Below are positions 11,720 through 25,339 of a stretch of DNA of 64,000 nt, piece after piece (positions within the stretch are counted from its first letter, which is position 1; every line of letters begins with the position of its first letter). The DNA is from Toxotes chatareus. Its lineage: Eukaryota > Chordata > Actinopteri > Toxotidae. The stretch spans positions 124,001 through 188,000 of the forward strand of contig CM028884.1 of assembly GCA_016801885.1 (NCBI GenBank). Direction: 5' to 3'. The notes under the pieces were generated by a model that worked only from the letters and a program-made list of their open reading frames with translations, did not search any database and was not told where the DNA came from. The translations under genes were made by a program, and so were the position numbers.

Positions 11720-14700
11720 AGGATGCATGGATTTGCTGGAAATAACCAGACTAAAAGACAAAATCTTTGAAGTACACACACACACACATACAGGCTATAG
11801 CAATCTTGTCACATTCAGCAGCCCCGTGCAGTGTTTGTGACTTCCACCACTGGAAATAAACAGGCTAACATTATGTGTGTTCTTGGAGCTCAGAACTGGG
11901 ACTGAACATGTAAAGTTTGACTTGGTGACACAAGAGGAAATTGGCTATATATTTCACATTTTCACATTATTTTCATTGTTTCAAATTATCAGCAAGGCAG
12001 GCAAACTAGAATTTGTCAGACCTGGTACCAACTCTGTAACCTTACTCATGATGGTGCATTAACACAAGCAGCCCACAACATGGGAGAACACAAACCAATT
12101 CTAACCACAAGCAACAAACCACAGTGAATACTCCACAGTATTTCACACAAAATTACCACACATGGTAGTCTGTTCTGCACAAAAACAACAGTTTACAAGT
12201 AATAAAGCTCACAATAAACACTATTAATAACTACAGTCTCTGCCCAGACAAAGCCCCTCAAGAGAGTTGCTGCAGAAAAAAAAAATGTGTGGTCCATAAT
12301 CTCAACAAAATCTTTTCATCCTTATGCAGGTGGTATGAAAAATGACCTGATGCACATTGAGGAACAGGGTCATAATAAGCTGCTGTAAGACCATCTAGAT
12401 TTCAGATTATATTGTGTTTCATTGATGCATATTACAAAAAAACCCATTTTAAATTAGTTACCATTAAATGCTTGCTACACGGACAAACTGGACACTGAGT
12501 GCAAACACTGTTTTAATTGGCCATACAATGGTCACAGTTATTTGCCAACCGAAACCTTAAAGCTTGCATTGAATTGTATTCAGCGTGTACTGTTTCCATG
12601 GATTATGCATTGAATATTGATCTGTTTTTCTTTCTGCAGCCTCCATCTGTCTTTGGCTTTACTAGTTTCCCAGCAACAGGGACATTAGTGACACATTTAA
12701 AATCAGGTAGTCTCCTTCTCAGTTGGAGTCTTCACAGTGAAGTTCAAGCACGCTTTAATACAGTAGAGCCATCTGTTCTCTGCAGACAGCAAACAGAGAG
12801 ATAGTACAGAATAGACGGAAAAAAGAAGAAAAAGTCCTGCGTACAGCATAATCACACTCAGAATGTTGACCTTTTTTCACTGTGGTCCTTGATGAGGTGG
12901 TTATAGGTGAAATTATAGTACCAACAAACAAACACAACAGATGCCTAAATCAGCAGCAATAAAATCACACTAAGTCAAATACAAAAATGAATTCATATTT
13001 TTTCAAACATAACACAGATATTATCTAGGATGACAAATTAGTCCACATCTCATCATCACAAAGGCCATGATTAGACCTTTTCAACATTGGCTATTTTAAT
13101 TAGCAATAGACACTTATTGCAATTTCTGGCGTAAGTGTCCATGTTGGTGTTAAACCTGAGCACCAGTGACTGGCTTTGCCTAGACAGGTGTCCTTTGGGA
13201 TCCTCAAGGGTTCTGCTGTTTGATATATCATGATCCACACTGAGCTGTGGTTGTATGGCTCTGTCCTTCAAAGGTAAAACCTGCTGCTTGGAGCTGCTGT
13301 GTACAGACATGTTCATGGGTTCAAACTAGAGTTCAGAAACCTGACCTGACCCTGACATGTCTGTTACTTTGTGTAAAGCTTTCTGCTTGGGTTGGATTAA
13401 GAATTTTCTCTTTTTCTTTCTGAGAGTAGCTTGGTGAGGCAGAGTGAGTAAAGGGTGGGAAAAAAGTTACAAAGGGGTGCTTCTTAAAATCCCTAGCGGT
13501 CAGTGTGCATGCTAGTGCATGTGCAAAGTTCTGTTCTGGACTATAGCTATTGGGACCATAGTTAAGTTCAGCTGGAAATGTGTTTGGAGTTTACCAGTCA
13601 TGTTCAAGTACTAATCTTTAATACTGGTCTCTGATTATTTTGAGATGCTGTAGTGCTACATTCTGGGGGTTGACTCCTGTGTGTGTATTACAACTAAACC
13701 TCTGGCTTGATTGTCTGTCGAATCATTTTCTGTTTTGGTCTGTTGTCAGAAAGTTATTTTTTAGTTGTGAGAAAGACTTTCCAAAGATGCATACAACTTT
13801 GTCTTTGAAGAAAAAAGTAACTAAAATATAGCCTGAATTTGTGACCTATAGGTCTCAAATTCAGCAGCACCAGATAGGTTCATTTGGGCCAGGCCAGAAA
13901 TGTGAGTGGGTATGGGGTGGGTCCAGGTCTCAGTTATGGGTGCATGCAGAACTCCAGTTCCAGGGCCTGTCCGTACACCACATGTGCTTTTAATCACGTT
14001 AACGCAACACATGAAGTATGAAAAAGACAACTCGAGAATTTTACAAGTGGACTGCTTGTAGTTAAATTTATTTTCATTCATTTTATTTTTATTTTCATTG
14101 TAAGATCATTGTAGTGAGGCTGGAAACATTTACATATGAATATCAATTGACCCTGTCTTAACTTTCTTCACTGATTTGGATGAAAATAAAACGACTGCAT
14201 CAGTCAAAGCTCAGGTTTGGGAACAGAAGAGATCCCAGACAAGATGAGAAGACTGAGATAAAAGAAAGCGAGAAAGTGATGTAGAGGAGAGAGGAAGAGC
14301 AAGATTAGCATTAGCATTATGTTCCCATTCTGTTTAACCAATCAAACAATCGAACAGCTCACTGTGGCTGCTCCTCACTCTAACAGGAAGCAGAAACTGC
14401 CTGACATCATTACAAATCATCTGCTGATGAAATGCATGCAGGAAGTGACTCATCTTGTTGTAAACACATTTTTGATGAATTCCTGTGGCTGCTTCACAGA
14501 GAAAGCCAGCCTGTTGAGTTAAAGTGTTTTACTGTGAAGTAGTGTTGATCAGCTACAAGATCAGCTGCATGTATCTGTTTTATTCTGAGCTCTTTATGTG
14601 TTCATCATAAACCTCTCATTTACTCAGGTACTTAGAGATATTTAGCTTTAATAAATATCCTCCATTATAGACAAGTCATGGTCTTGTGTCTTCAAAACAG

Positions 14701-15260
14701 AAGCAGAGTGAATCCATGAAACTTGTGATTATAGGATTGATTAATTTGGTTTGTCCACTTTCCTTCAGTAGAATGTGGTGCTCCCATAGTCAATGAGTAC
14801 AAATTTAAATTCAACTATTGTATCCTCTACATGTTGGAGATAGATAATCATATATTTTGGATGCAAAATCTTGATCTGCAAAATAGCAGTAACTAAAATT
14901 ATAAAATAAAAGTGAACTTAGTGAACTTAGTCTCATGAAATCCTGTAGATCATTTAAAACTTATCTTTCTGCCAATAACTCTCTCAGGATGGTCCAATCC
15001 TTTCTCCTCCCACTGGGTTAACACTGAGCAACTGGGGCTTCTTAAAAAGTCTGACAAAAGTAACACCTGGAGCTTCACATTTTGAATTACAGTACAGGTA
15101 GAAATGTGGCTGCGATGAGCAACATGATGTTCAGCTTTTATTGTATAGTGGTGTTATCAAAAACTATAGTTATTTTGATAGCCCTAATTTATTTGTGTAT
15201 CACAGGATCACCTTTATGTTGTAATATGAAGATTAGGCAGGGCTTACAAGGTTTACAAGG
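11720..15260. other. Intergenic, nothing recognised
   Basis: About 3.5 kb of AT-rich sequence. Short open frames (for example 12517-12804 and 13071-13316) show no domain, splice-linked partner or repeat homology that I can see. Confidence 0.35.
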
Positions 15261-15261
15261 C

Positions 15262-15430
15262 TTAGGAGGTGGCTGTGGCTCAGGAGGTAGAGTGGGTGGT
15301 CCACTAACCGGAAGGTTCAATCACAGTCCACATGTTCGCATGTCAAGGTGCTTGGACAAGATAGTGAACCCCAGTTTGCAGTGTGTGTGGGTGTGTGTAA
15401 CTGAATGAGACTGGAAATGGTACGAAATGT
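15262..15430 (+). mobile_element. tRNA-derived SINE
   Basis: Begins with GTGGCTCAGGAGGTAGAG, which fits a pol III A box, followed by GGAAGGTTCAATCACAG as a weakened B box. The body (CTTGGACAAGATAGTGAACC) matches a tRNA-headed SINE type I know from fish. Its B box has drifted, so it is probably an old copy. Confidence 0.75.
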
Positions 15431-16755
15431 GAGCTTAACTTAAAAACACATTCATCACAAGTTGGTTGAAACTTGCTTAGCTAACCAAATTAGCTACTTT
15501 ATACAGCAGCGAAGAAACTTTGAACCCCTCACCCTGCTAAAATATTTCACACATCACTTTCTTGTGCATACATTTACTGCAGTACAACACATCAGAGAGT
15601 CAAATGCAGTCGATGGCCATGAATATGGAACATGGCAATAACTGAAAGTTTTCCAGCATACTACAGTAATCTCAAAGGATGGCTGAATTTTCCCTGTCCT
15701 TGCATAAACACCCTTATGCATCATCACTGAAGACATTTGCAAACAGTCCCTGCTCTTCCACTGTCAACACTCAGCAATAAAGTAACTTTGTGAAAAACAG
15801 AAGACACTGTGTGATGGATTACTTACCCGTATCTGTCCATTGGCTGCTGAGAAAGTAGCAGAAACAAATTCATCAATCTTCAACTCTGTGGTGTGCTTTG
15901 GAAAAATGTTTGGCATCAGTTGTCAAATGCTGCATCCTTGTTAACGGTGCAGATCATTTGAAAGACATAGCTCATGGAGATGTGTCCTGTGAAGAATGTG
16001 AAGCCCAGGCTGTAACTATACACAAGCTATAAACTATAGCTTATACTATAACTATAAAAATACAAACTGCCCGGAAACTGTGCTACCATGAAAAAAGGAG
16101 CCCACAAGTTTTTGTGCTGCAGCATGTTTACAAACCATAGTCTTATTGTTAGGCGACATCTGCAGTCATGTGAGACACCATCAGTCTGTTCAGCACATGG
16201 TCCAAAATGACATGTTTACATTCAAGTGACAACACTCTCTAGTGGCGGTAGTTATCATGATGGGAGCAAAGGAAGAAGTCAGGTCATGAAATCAAGCCCC
16301 AAGAGGTTGGGGATGGTTAATGGAGTTAATGGATGGGTGGAAAAAACACTAGACTTTAACACAGCAGAACGTTGTTTCTTGTTTCCAGTTGAAATCACTC
16401 TTATGCAGAGATAAACCTCCACCCATACAGACCATGTAAGACTTAACAATTATGCCATAACAGAAACTTTATTTTTTAAATTGATAATGTCATGATCAGC
16501 CCCTAAGGAGGCAGTTTTCTGAACCCTTTTGTTTTGAACTCCTCTTGGACATTTGTTGAACACTTTACAGCCTCTTTTTGGACTCTGGTTTAGTTTATAA
16601 AGTTCTGTTAGCAGTTCCTGTTTTGTTAAATCAAGTTATTCTTGTTTTTGTCTGGCCTTGGACTGTTCCAGTGATTTTGAGTTTAATAAAAGACCTTTAG
16701 ATCACATATCCGCCTGTCCTGGGGTTTCTGTATTTGGTTGCCCAGCTTGACAGAT
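15431..16755. other. Intergenic, nothing recognised
   Basis: Non-coding, AT-rich. Around 16010-16070 there are loose CTATA repeats only. Confidence 0.35.
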
Positions 16756-16757
16756 AA

Positions 16758-16833
16758 TTTGTGTGTATATATATATATATATGTATATGTATGTATGTGT
16801 ATGTGTGTGTATATATATATCTCTATATCTATA

Positions 16834-16888
<55 letters not shown>
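16758..16888. repeat. TA/TG microsatellite
   Basis: Alternating TA and TG dinucleotides, then a long uninterrupted TA run up to 16887. The LINE on plus begins immediately after it. Confidence 0.95.
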
Positions 16889-16892
<4 letters not shown>

Positions 16893-19640
16893 GCCGCCAA
16901 GATGGCGTTGCACACAAAGTTTCTCATGGATAAGTGTAGACCTTTTTATCTGCCACGAGAGTTTACCTCCACCATTATCACTGCAGCCTACATTCCCCCA
17001 GATGCTAATGCCAAGCTTGCTATGAGGGAACTTAATGCAGCCATTAGCAGACTGCTCACCCGGAGGCTGCATTTTTTGTGGCGGGTGATTTCAATCATTC
17101 TAATTTAAAGACTGTGCTCCCAAAATTTCACCAGCATGTTTCCTGCCCCACCAGAGGAGACAAAATTTTAGACCATGTTTATACAAACATTGCTGGAGCT
17201 TACCCCCTCCCCCACCTGGGACAGTCTGATCACCTTTCTTTGTTCCTCATTCCTAAATATTTACCCCTCATCAACCGTGTGAAGCCAACTGTGAAGACCA
17301 TCAAAGTGTGGCCAGCAGGGGCAGACTCTGTACTTCAGGACAGGTTTCTACACACAGACTGGAGTATGTTTGCTTCTCAGGCCACCTGTGGCTCCCATAC
17401 GGACATTGACACCTATGCCTTCTCTGTACTGGATTATATCAACACCACCATTGACAGCATCACAACACAGAAACAGATCACCACATACCCTAATCAGAAG
17501 CCATGGATGAAGAAGGAGGTGCGGCTCCTGCTGAAGGCCCGGGACACCGCCTTCAGATCAGGTGATGCACAAGCCTACAGTGAATCCAGAGCTAACCTGA
17601 AGAGGGCCATCAAAAAGGCCAAGCACTGCTACAAGCTAAAGGTGGAGGAACACTTTACCAACTCCGACCCCCGACGCATGTGGCAGGGCATCCGGGCCAT
17701 CAGTGACTACAAGCCCAGCAACATCACACTGGCAGCTACAGATGTCTCCTTCCTCAACAAGCTAAATAACTTTTATGCTCACTTTGACAGAGACAACAAG
17801 GAGATGGCCACCAAGACAACACCCTCAGCAGACCATCAGCCCCTCATGTTCACCTCCACAGACGTCTACACTGCACTGAGCCGGATCAACGCACGCAAGG
17901 CTGCTGGCCCAGACGGCATTCCTGGACACGTGCTCAGGGCATGCATCTTCAACCTGTCCCTCACCCAAGCGGCTGTGCCAACATGCTTTAAGTCCACTTC
18001 CATCGTGCCAGTGCCAAAACACTCCTCCCCAGTGATCCTGAACGACTATCGCCCTGTAGCACTCACACCTATAGTTATGAAGTGCTTTGAGCGACTGGTT
18101 CTGGCTCACCTCAAAAACTGCCTCCCACCCACACTGGACCCTTACCAATTTGCCTATCGCAGCAATAGGAGCATAGAGGATGCAGTATGCACAACTCTGC
18201 ACTCTGTACTCACACACCTGGACAACAACACCTACGCCCGAATGCTGTTTGTCGACTTCAGTTCGGCATTCAACACCATCATCCCCTCCAAGTTGACCAC
18301 TAAACTTTGAGAGTTGGGCATCGACACCTCCCTCTGGAACTGGATTACGGACTTTCTGAGCAACAGACCTCAGCATGTCAGGTCAGGCCACATCTGCTCC
18401 AACACCACCACACTCAACACCGGCATACCACAGGGCTGTGTGCTGAGCCCATTCCTCTACTCCCTCTTCACCCATGACTGCAGACCTGCAAATGGATCCA
18501 ACACCATTATCAAGTTTGCAGATGACACCACGGTGATTGGCCTCATCAGCAACAACGATGAGACTGCCTACAGGGAGGAGGTATAGCACCTGGCCACGTG
18601 GTGCGGCAACAGTAACTTGCTCCTGAACAGCAAGACAAAGGAGCTTATTGTGGACTTCAGGAAGGTGAAAAGAGGCACACACAGCCCCATTCACATCAAT
18701 GGGATGGCTGTTGAACGTGTCTCCAGCTTCAAATTTCTGGGGACCCACATTACAGAGGACCTGTCCTGGTCCACCAACACCTCCAGCCTGGTCAAGAAGG
18801 CTCACCAGCGCCTCTTCTTCCTGAGGACGATGAAGAAGAACCACCTATCCTCAGCTGGTCAGGATGATTGAGAGCATCCTGACCAGCTGTATCACAGTCT
18901 GGTATGGAAACTGTTCAGTCGCTGACCGAAAGGCGCTGCAGCAGGTGGTGAAAACCGCCCAACGCATAACTGGAACTCCACTTCCCTCCATTGAGGAGGT
19001 ACAGAGGAAACGCTGTCTGCGACGAGCTCACAACATTTTCAAGGACTCCTCTCACCCTGCAAATGGTCTGTTTAACCTCCTGCCCTCCAGGAGACGCTTC
19101 AGGAGCCTCCGAACAAGAACCAGTAGACTCAGGAACAGCTTTTTCCCCACAGCTGTTTCCTTATTGAACTTAGCCCCCCTGTAACCACCCACCTCCCCCT
19201 CCCACATCAACCCTGCCCCCGACGACACCCCCCCTCCATTACCCACACACACCATCCATACTCCTCACACCACCCACTTTTCTCCTCTATATAGTGTATA
19301 TATATTCATAAACCTATCTGTATAGTAAGTTTATATTACCTGCATGTCTGTACATACACTTAGATACATAATGCATCTGTATAGTATGATCATAATACTT
19401 ATTTAACTGTACATACTGTTATAAAACACTCATCTGTACATCATGTTTATATATATTTATTTATATATGTATATATCTAATTTGAATACTGTATATATTG
19501 CACTTGTTTTTATTTTGGCCATATCCTGCACTTGCTGCTTTTGCACTTCTGGTTAGATGCTAAACTGCATTTCGTTACCCTGTCCCTGTACATGTGTAAT
19601 GACAATAAAGTTGAATCTAATCTAATCTAATCTAATATAT
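16889..19640 (+). mobile_element. L2-like LINE, internally deleted at 5' end
   Basis: Starts with CACACGCCGCCAAGATGGCG, close to the leader and start codon of the minus LINE at 5111, then jumps into the middle of the endonuclease. The reverse transcriptase is complete in outline. The 3' untranslated region ends in a TCTAA tandem tail at 19612-19636. It is the same broad family as the element at 1508-5125. Confidence 0.85.
16902..19184 (+). pseudogene. LINE ORF2 with endonuclease deletion
   Basis: The Met at 16902 is followed within about ten codons by KCRPFYLPREF, a block that in the intact-looking copy lies far inside the endonuclease. A large N-terminal portion is therefore gone while the start is kept. 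Later blocks are VGDFNH-like (frame-shifted near 17080), SDHLSLFLIP, PDGIPGH, RPVALTPI, FVDFSSAFNTI, GIPQGCVLSP and FADDTTVIG, then the C-terminal RKRCLRRAHNIFKD. There is a TGA at 18308, a TAG near 18585 (both look like C-to-T changes) and a frameshift near 18865. The copy cannot make a full enzyme. Confidence 0.85.
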
Positions 19641-20657
19641 ATATATAATGTAATAACATTTGGTACAATCTATTTAATAGGACACACACAACACACTCAC
19701 ACAGTGAGTATTAGCAGTGAAGCTTCCAGGCATGATGGCACCATAGGAGTCTAAGATATGATCTAACTTAAAGGAATATACTAAAGGTGTCATTGTGGTG
19801 CACTGCTGTTTCCACATGAATGGAAACACAAACACAAAGCAGAAGAAAATAAAGCTCTCAGGAACATGACAGTTCACTAAACAATGTTCTCAGCCTGGGA
19901 GGATATGAAACATTGATAACAGAGTTTGTACCCAACATGTCAACCCACCGAATGACAAGCATCAGAGAGCTTGCACGCAGAGACGAGGAAACATATCAGC
20001 TTCCATCCCGACTCCTCTGTAATTCATTGCTACATGCAGATGCTGGTCTCTCCATAGCTGAGAGGACAGTCATCAGCATGATGTATTCTCTAGCCCCTTA
20101 CCCTATCATCAATCATTAAAACTCTGTCTACCTCCAACCCTTACCCTAACCTAAGTGTCCCCACAATGCTGGGTTTGAAGAGAAATGTATACACACAAAA
20201 GCACCATGGTGGTGTGTTGCTACAGGGAGCAGATGAAATACAAACCAGGGCAAAGACTCTGCACAGTGGTTTCTACTGCTTCAAACTGTGGAAGGTTTCC
20301 ACAGCAGTAGTCACTTTCTTCTCTGTCTCTGGGCATAAAAGGTAAACTATAAATCAGCACAATTAGTAACATGCTGCTTGTTGTGCAGCAGGAGAGACTG
20401 TTGCTAGTGTGGTTTTTACCAAATCCCCTCTTGCTGGCACACACAACTGAATGAGAACCCTGTGTTCGTAGGACTTTTTTTTGAGCGTTTATCAGGTTGT
20501 AAACAAACAAGAATAAATCTGTTACTGATGTGATTTACAGTCACCATCTAAAACTCATCATCATCTGCAACTGTCATCGTGGAGCTAAATTCTCCTTATT
20601 CTCCAATTTCTCTGACCCACCTTGTCCACCAACAGCAGAACATCTTGCAGCAGAAAT
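19641..20657. other. Intergenic, nothing recognised
   Basis: Non-coding sequence. The open frame at 20220-20510 on minus has no recognisable domain. Confidence 0.3.
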
Positions 20658-20662
20658 CTGTT

Positions 20663-21239
20663 TGTCATGGTCTGAGTCAGTCAGGACCTGGACCCAAAAG
20701 CAAACGTAGGCAATTTGGAGCGGGTTCAACAGTTTATTCACAAAGGAACAAAAAAAGGAAAGGAAGAATGAATATAACTAAGGGCGGCGGGATCTTCCCG
20801 GAAAAACTAGGAGGTGTCGGCCGAGGCAGAGTGAAGGAGGCACGGAGGGGAGGAATCCGGCGGAATCTGCAGGGAGTGAGAAGGGCAAAAAGGTAAGGCG
20901 ACAAAACCACAAAGTAAAAGGACTCAAAGTATCTGAGGTAAAGTTTACGAGGCTCAAAGATCAAGTCACCACTTAGACGACGGTACGATCTGGCGAGGGT
21001 TGTCTGGAAAGCCAGGCCTCTTACACCCCAGCAGGGAAGTAGCTGGTCACCCGATTGGACCCAGGTGGTCGGAATCATCCTGATGAGGAGGAGGAACCAG
21101 GGAGGATCCGGCCAGGCAAACGGCAACCCACACCGACATACCCTCGGCTGGACCAACAAAAGGAAGGGAAACAGAAAAAGAAAAACAACAACAGACTAGC
21201 AGCAAAACCCCCCAGAGGCAGCCGAGCTGCCTCATGACA
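20663..21239. mobile_element. Solo-LTR-like repeat, copy 1
   Basis: Begins TGTCATGG and ends CATGACA, giving TG...CA termini in a short inverted repeat. It is flanked by a 5-bp direct repeat CTGTT at 20658-20662 and 21240-21244. Near the left end it has CTGGACCCAAAAGCA and a TTTATT block, and near the right end CAGAGGCAGCCGAGCTGCCT. The same landmarks occur at 60024-60564. Termini, size (577 bp) and 5-bp duplication fit a solo LTR. I see no internal retroviral-type coding sequence, so the class is inferred. Confidence 0.65.
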
Positions 21240-21244
21240 CTGTT

Positions 21245-23309
21245 TCCATTTCAGACAATTTCTTCCCTGTTTATCTATTTCTACATTGTAAATATAATAG
21301 ACTGCTGTTCGTTTTCTTACACGAATTGTAAGCATGTTTTGTAAAGGATGTACTATAAAGCAAGATGTGGGGTTGATCTATATCTCTGGTTGGTTATTCC
21401 TTCTCTGAGCAGATGTGATCGATCACGTTATCAGCTGAGAGTTGGCCGTAAGTAGAGGGAAGTTATTGATAAATGTGTATTATTGGTTACACTCAGACAA
21501 ATGAAATAAATGTTGTCATCTGACGCTGGTTCTTCAGACAGGCCTGCAGAGGACTGCTCACTGTTTCTGACCTGCTCCTCTCCCCATCTTCTGCATCACA
21601 CATGTTCCTGATATTATCCATCTGATTTGCTGTCACTCCTGCATAAGGACAAGTTATAGCAAACGATCAGTTATGACTTCAGTTTTCCCTTCTATCTGTG
21701 ACTGAAATTAACATTTAAAATGACAAAGCATATTTGACCTGTATTTTTAGATCTAATTATCTGATTATGATTATCATTATTATTATTGACTGCCCAAAAT
21801 TGACACACGTTGGAACTTTTTTCACAAACTTCTATGGTGACTGGACTCGGGCGTGGCCAGTGGGCTCCATCACACCCACAAAGGCATGTTCATGTTGGGA
21901 TAAAGGTCCTGGGATGTTTATGAAATTAGATGGGAACATTCTTCTCATCCTTCTGGTCATACTACATATCTTTTTTTTTTGCCCAACAGGAAGTCAACCA
22001 TTTTGAATTTTGCGCATCAATTTTCATTTTACAAATACAATTTTGAGGTCTTTGGTATTAACAAAACCTTACAAAAGGTTCTAGAGCGCCCTCTATTTAC
22101 CTTTAACATTTTTGAGGGGCTAGGGGTATAGCCCTAGCCCCTACTTCTTTCTTCTCCTCTTAGTACTTCTTTCTTCTTTCTCTTATTTTAGTATTAAAAC
22201 TTTTTTCTTGTTCAACTTTGTGTGTTATGGGACTTGTCAGTCCAATTCGTCTGTTGTTTTGCACCAACAACACCACGTCAAATTCCTTGTATGTGTAACA
22301 TACCTGGCAATAAAGTTTTCTGATTCTAAAGTTTTCTGATATCAGAAGTGGTATAACTTTATATCTGATATGGGGCTTGGGCATGGGTGTAACAGAATGG
22401 CTTGAGGGTGCCCTTTGAAAATATTAAAGTCCCCCACACTAAAGAAACTACTAATTTCTGTTCCTTTGGCATCAATGGAACCATATTTCCTACTTATCAG
22501 ATTGATTCCAGCTTTTACATGTCAATGATGTTGTTTGCAAAAAGTTAGATTGGAAGTGTGACTTCCAAAATCATCATGTAAACTTCCTAATTGACTTTGC
22601 CAACTTGCAAAACCAATAGGGTACAGCCAGGTATTTACACAGAGTTTTCTTCCAACTAATGTACAGAAATAGTTAATGACCTCCTAAAGCAAAATGTGAA
22701 GCTACACAATGAATGCCAAACATTCATATGGGTATTATAAATGAACATATTGTTCTTTAAAATTGTTGTTTTTGAAGTTAGTATTTTACACTGGGGAGTC
22801 ACCTCTTACACTCAAAGTCACTTCCCAAGAAAGAAACTTCCAAAATTAATCTGCCAAAGTCCACACAAAAGTGTTAATTTTAGAAGTAACTAGATAAGCA
22901 TAAAACAAACTTGAAAAGACACTTACATGTTCCTAAGTTAGAACGTATGAATTGTTGTGCTAATTGAAAGAATTGATTTTGGAAATTAATGTCCTGGGTT
23001 GGGAATGCAGAGGAGAAGGAAGTGAGACTTTCTTGTCAAAATGCAAACTACCAGAACTAAATAAATGAATTAAAGATGATGGCTAATGTCAATGTTACAT
23101 AAAATATGCTTGTTTTTAGCAGAAATAACCTGCAACAGTGAAAGACTGAGTTCAAGATTCCAGTAGAGAAAGGTGTTGTTTCTGAAACAGTCAAACACAG
23201 AGCAGTCTCACATCACTATAGTCTCCTCTGTATACAACCTTGCTAATTGAAACTCAGCTCTGGGAGATGCAGATGTATCTGGAAATCAGTTCTGGAGGTA
23301 CAGAGGGAG
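21245..23309. other. Non-coding, includes an old unclassified repeat
   Basis: Between about 21790 and 22140 lies an old repeat with GAGGGGCTAGGGGTAT and a stretch resembling 10120-10185 in reverse orientation. Nothing else is recognised. Confidence 0.35.
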
Positions 23310-24306
23310 AATATACATCATCAACAGCTGTCGTTGGCTGTGTTTCTGAGGGAAATGACCTGGAATACAGGAAGGTCATCAAGGACTTTGCCTGCTGGAG
23401 TGAGCTCAACCAGCTGCAGCTCAACACAAGCAAGACAAAGGAGATGATCATCAACTTCCAGAGGAAAGGACATCACCTCACTTAGGTGAACATCCAGGGA
23501 TTGGACATCGAGCTGGTGGACAGCTACAAATTCCTGGGTGTTCACCTAAACAATAAACTGGACTGGACTGACCACACCCATGCCCCCTACAAGAAGGGAC
23601 AGAGTCGACTCCACCTGCTGAGGAGGCTGAGGTCCTTCGGAGTGTGCAGGCCTCTGCTCAGGACTTTTTATGACTCTGTGATGGCCTCAGCCATTTTTTA
23701 TGCTGTTGTCTGCTGGAGAGGGGGCAGTACAGACAGGGACAGGAGAAAGCTCAACAGACTGATACGGAGAGCAAGCTCTGTCCTGGACTGTCCTCTGGAC
23801 TCTGTGGAGGAAGTAGGGGAGAGAAGGATGTTGGCTAAGCTAACATCCATCATGGACAACACCTCCCACTCCCTACATGACACTGTGGGGTCCCTCAGCA
23901 GCTCCTTCAGCTCCAGACTCCTACACCCGCGGTGTAAGAAGGAGAGGTACCGCAGGTCCTTCATCCCAACAGTTGTGAGGTTGTACAATGCCAACACATA
24001 ATGAAACCACGTTACATATTACTACTGCTCTGCACTGCCATAATTCTGTTTTTATGTTTACATACATGTATCACCAGTCACTTTCACTACAAAGACTCAA
24101 ACACCTTTTGTATATAGAATATAATATTTATAATCTGAGTACTTTTGCCTTTGTTTTTCTCCATTGTGTTTTGGATTGTATATTGTTATTTTTATATTTT
24201 CTTTTTACTGCCGTTTCTACCTTTTTCTACGTGCTGCTGTAACAACTAAATTTCCCCGTTGTGGGATGAATAAAGTCTATCTTATCTTATCTTATCTTAT
24301 CTTATC
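23310..24306 (+). mobile_element. L2-like LINE 3' fragment (TTATC-tailed)
   Basis: Carries the last part of a reverse transcriptase reading frame and a 3' untranslated region that ends with TTTCCCCGTTGTGGGATGAA and a tandem TTATC tail at 24275-24305. It is 5'-truncated just before the palm motif. Confidence 0.9.
23318..24001 (+). pseudogene. LINE reverse transcriptase C-terminus
   Basis: Reads AVVGCVSEGNDLEYRKVIKD, then LNQLQLNTSKTKEMIINFQR. An in-frame TAG at 23483 separates this from NIQGLDIELVDSYKFLGVHL and the C-terminal RLHLLRRLRSFGVC and RRSFIPTVVRLYN blocks. These match the region after the YADD catalytic motif in L2-like enzymes. The catalytic core is missing. It is closely related to the fragment at 25794-26305. 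Confidence 0.85.
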
Positions 24307-24840
24307 ACCTGTTCTACCCTCTTCATAGTCCTCAAAGCCCTGATAGATGTTCTCCTCAGCAGCTGGTAATTGAATTGGATTTGTTGAATGAGTTGATACA
24401 GTAGCAGCATTGAGGTATTGATCTCCCCTCACAAAAGTCCATTTCTTTCTAAAGCCACCTCTTTGTTTCTGCAGAGCTCAGAACATAATCATGCTAGTTT
24501 GTCACAGGTTTGTGGTTATGTTTTGTAGTTATGTTTTCCTCAGCATAAAGTTTGTCATGAGAGTTTTTCAAATGTGCGTTCATTTTAAGAGAAAAGTGTC
24601 TTTAGTACAGCATTATGAAACCATTATTAGAATATCATGGGGGAATACAGTGGACTAGACCATGTCTCACCATCAAACAGGCCATCACTTCATCTAAATA
24701 TCACTGTGCTGTGTGTGAGACCAACTCTGTCAAATTGAGTCTTCATCTATATATATATTTTTAAATGCAACTGAGAACTAGGCTCTCCCCAGGATACAGG
24801 CTGCTTTTGATGATCTCTTTAAGTTCTAAACTTCAAACAA

Positions 24841-25339
24841 TTAACCCTGTTAAACCGACGGGAGCGCCAGCGATCTCTTTTGCATATCAATTTTTAAATG
24901 CCGGTAAAACTGCAACCACATAAGATAGAGCAATAATTCTTTTTGCATATTAAACCGGAGGAGTAACACTTACATATCAAACTTTAAACATGTCTCAGAA
25001 AGCTGTTCTCTTCCACGAGTGGGTGTGCAGAAAACCAGTAAAAAGTAGCAAAAAATCCATAAACAGCGCACACAATAAAACTAGTATAATCCAGATAGCG
25101 GGTGTTTGTTTTGTTTTTGTCTTAGTTTATAAATTTGAGTGTATCTCAAAAACTAGCCAATGAATACACTCAAATTTATTGTGGTTTAAAATTATGTTGT
25201 GCAACTTTTTTATATTTCTAATTTTGAGGGATACAGCTAAGACATCTCTGTATTTAGAAAAATATGTGGCACCACAGCAGGTAAAAATGTAAAATATGTT
25301 CTGGCGGATTTGGTTCTATGGCAAGTTTAAAAGGGTTAA
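24841..25339. mobile_element. piggyBac-type non-autonomous element
   Basis: Bounded by TTAA at 24841-24844 and at 25336-25339. The inner ends are CCCTGTTAAAC on the left and GTTTAAAAGGG on the right, inverted copies with one mismatch. TTAA target duplications and CCC-starting ends are diagnostic of piggyBac elements. About 490 bp lie between, with an internal inverted pair (AAATTTGAGTGTAT against ATACACTCAAATTT) and no transposase frame. It would have depended on an enzyme supplied elsewhere. Confidence 0.85.

Noticed and set aside
17825..18844. Long minus-strand open frames across the second LINE
   Set aside because: Antisense to clear reverse transcriptase motifs on plus.
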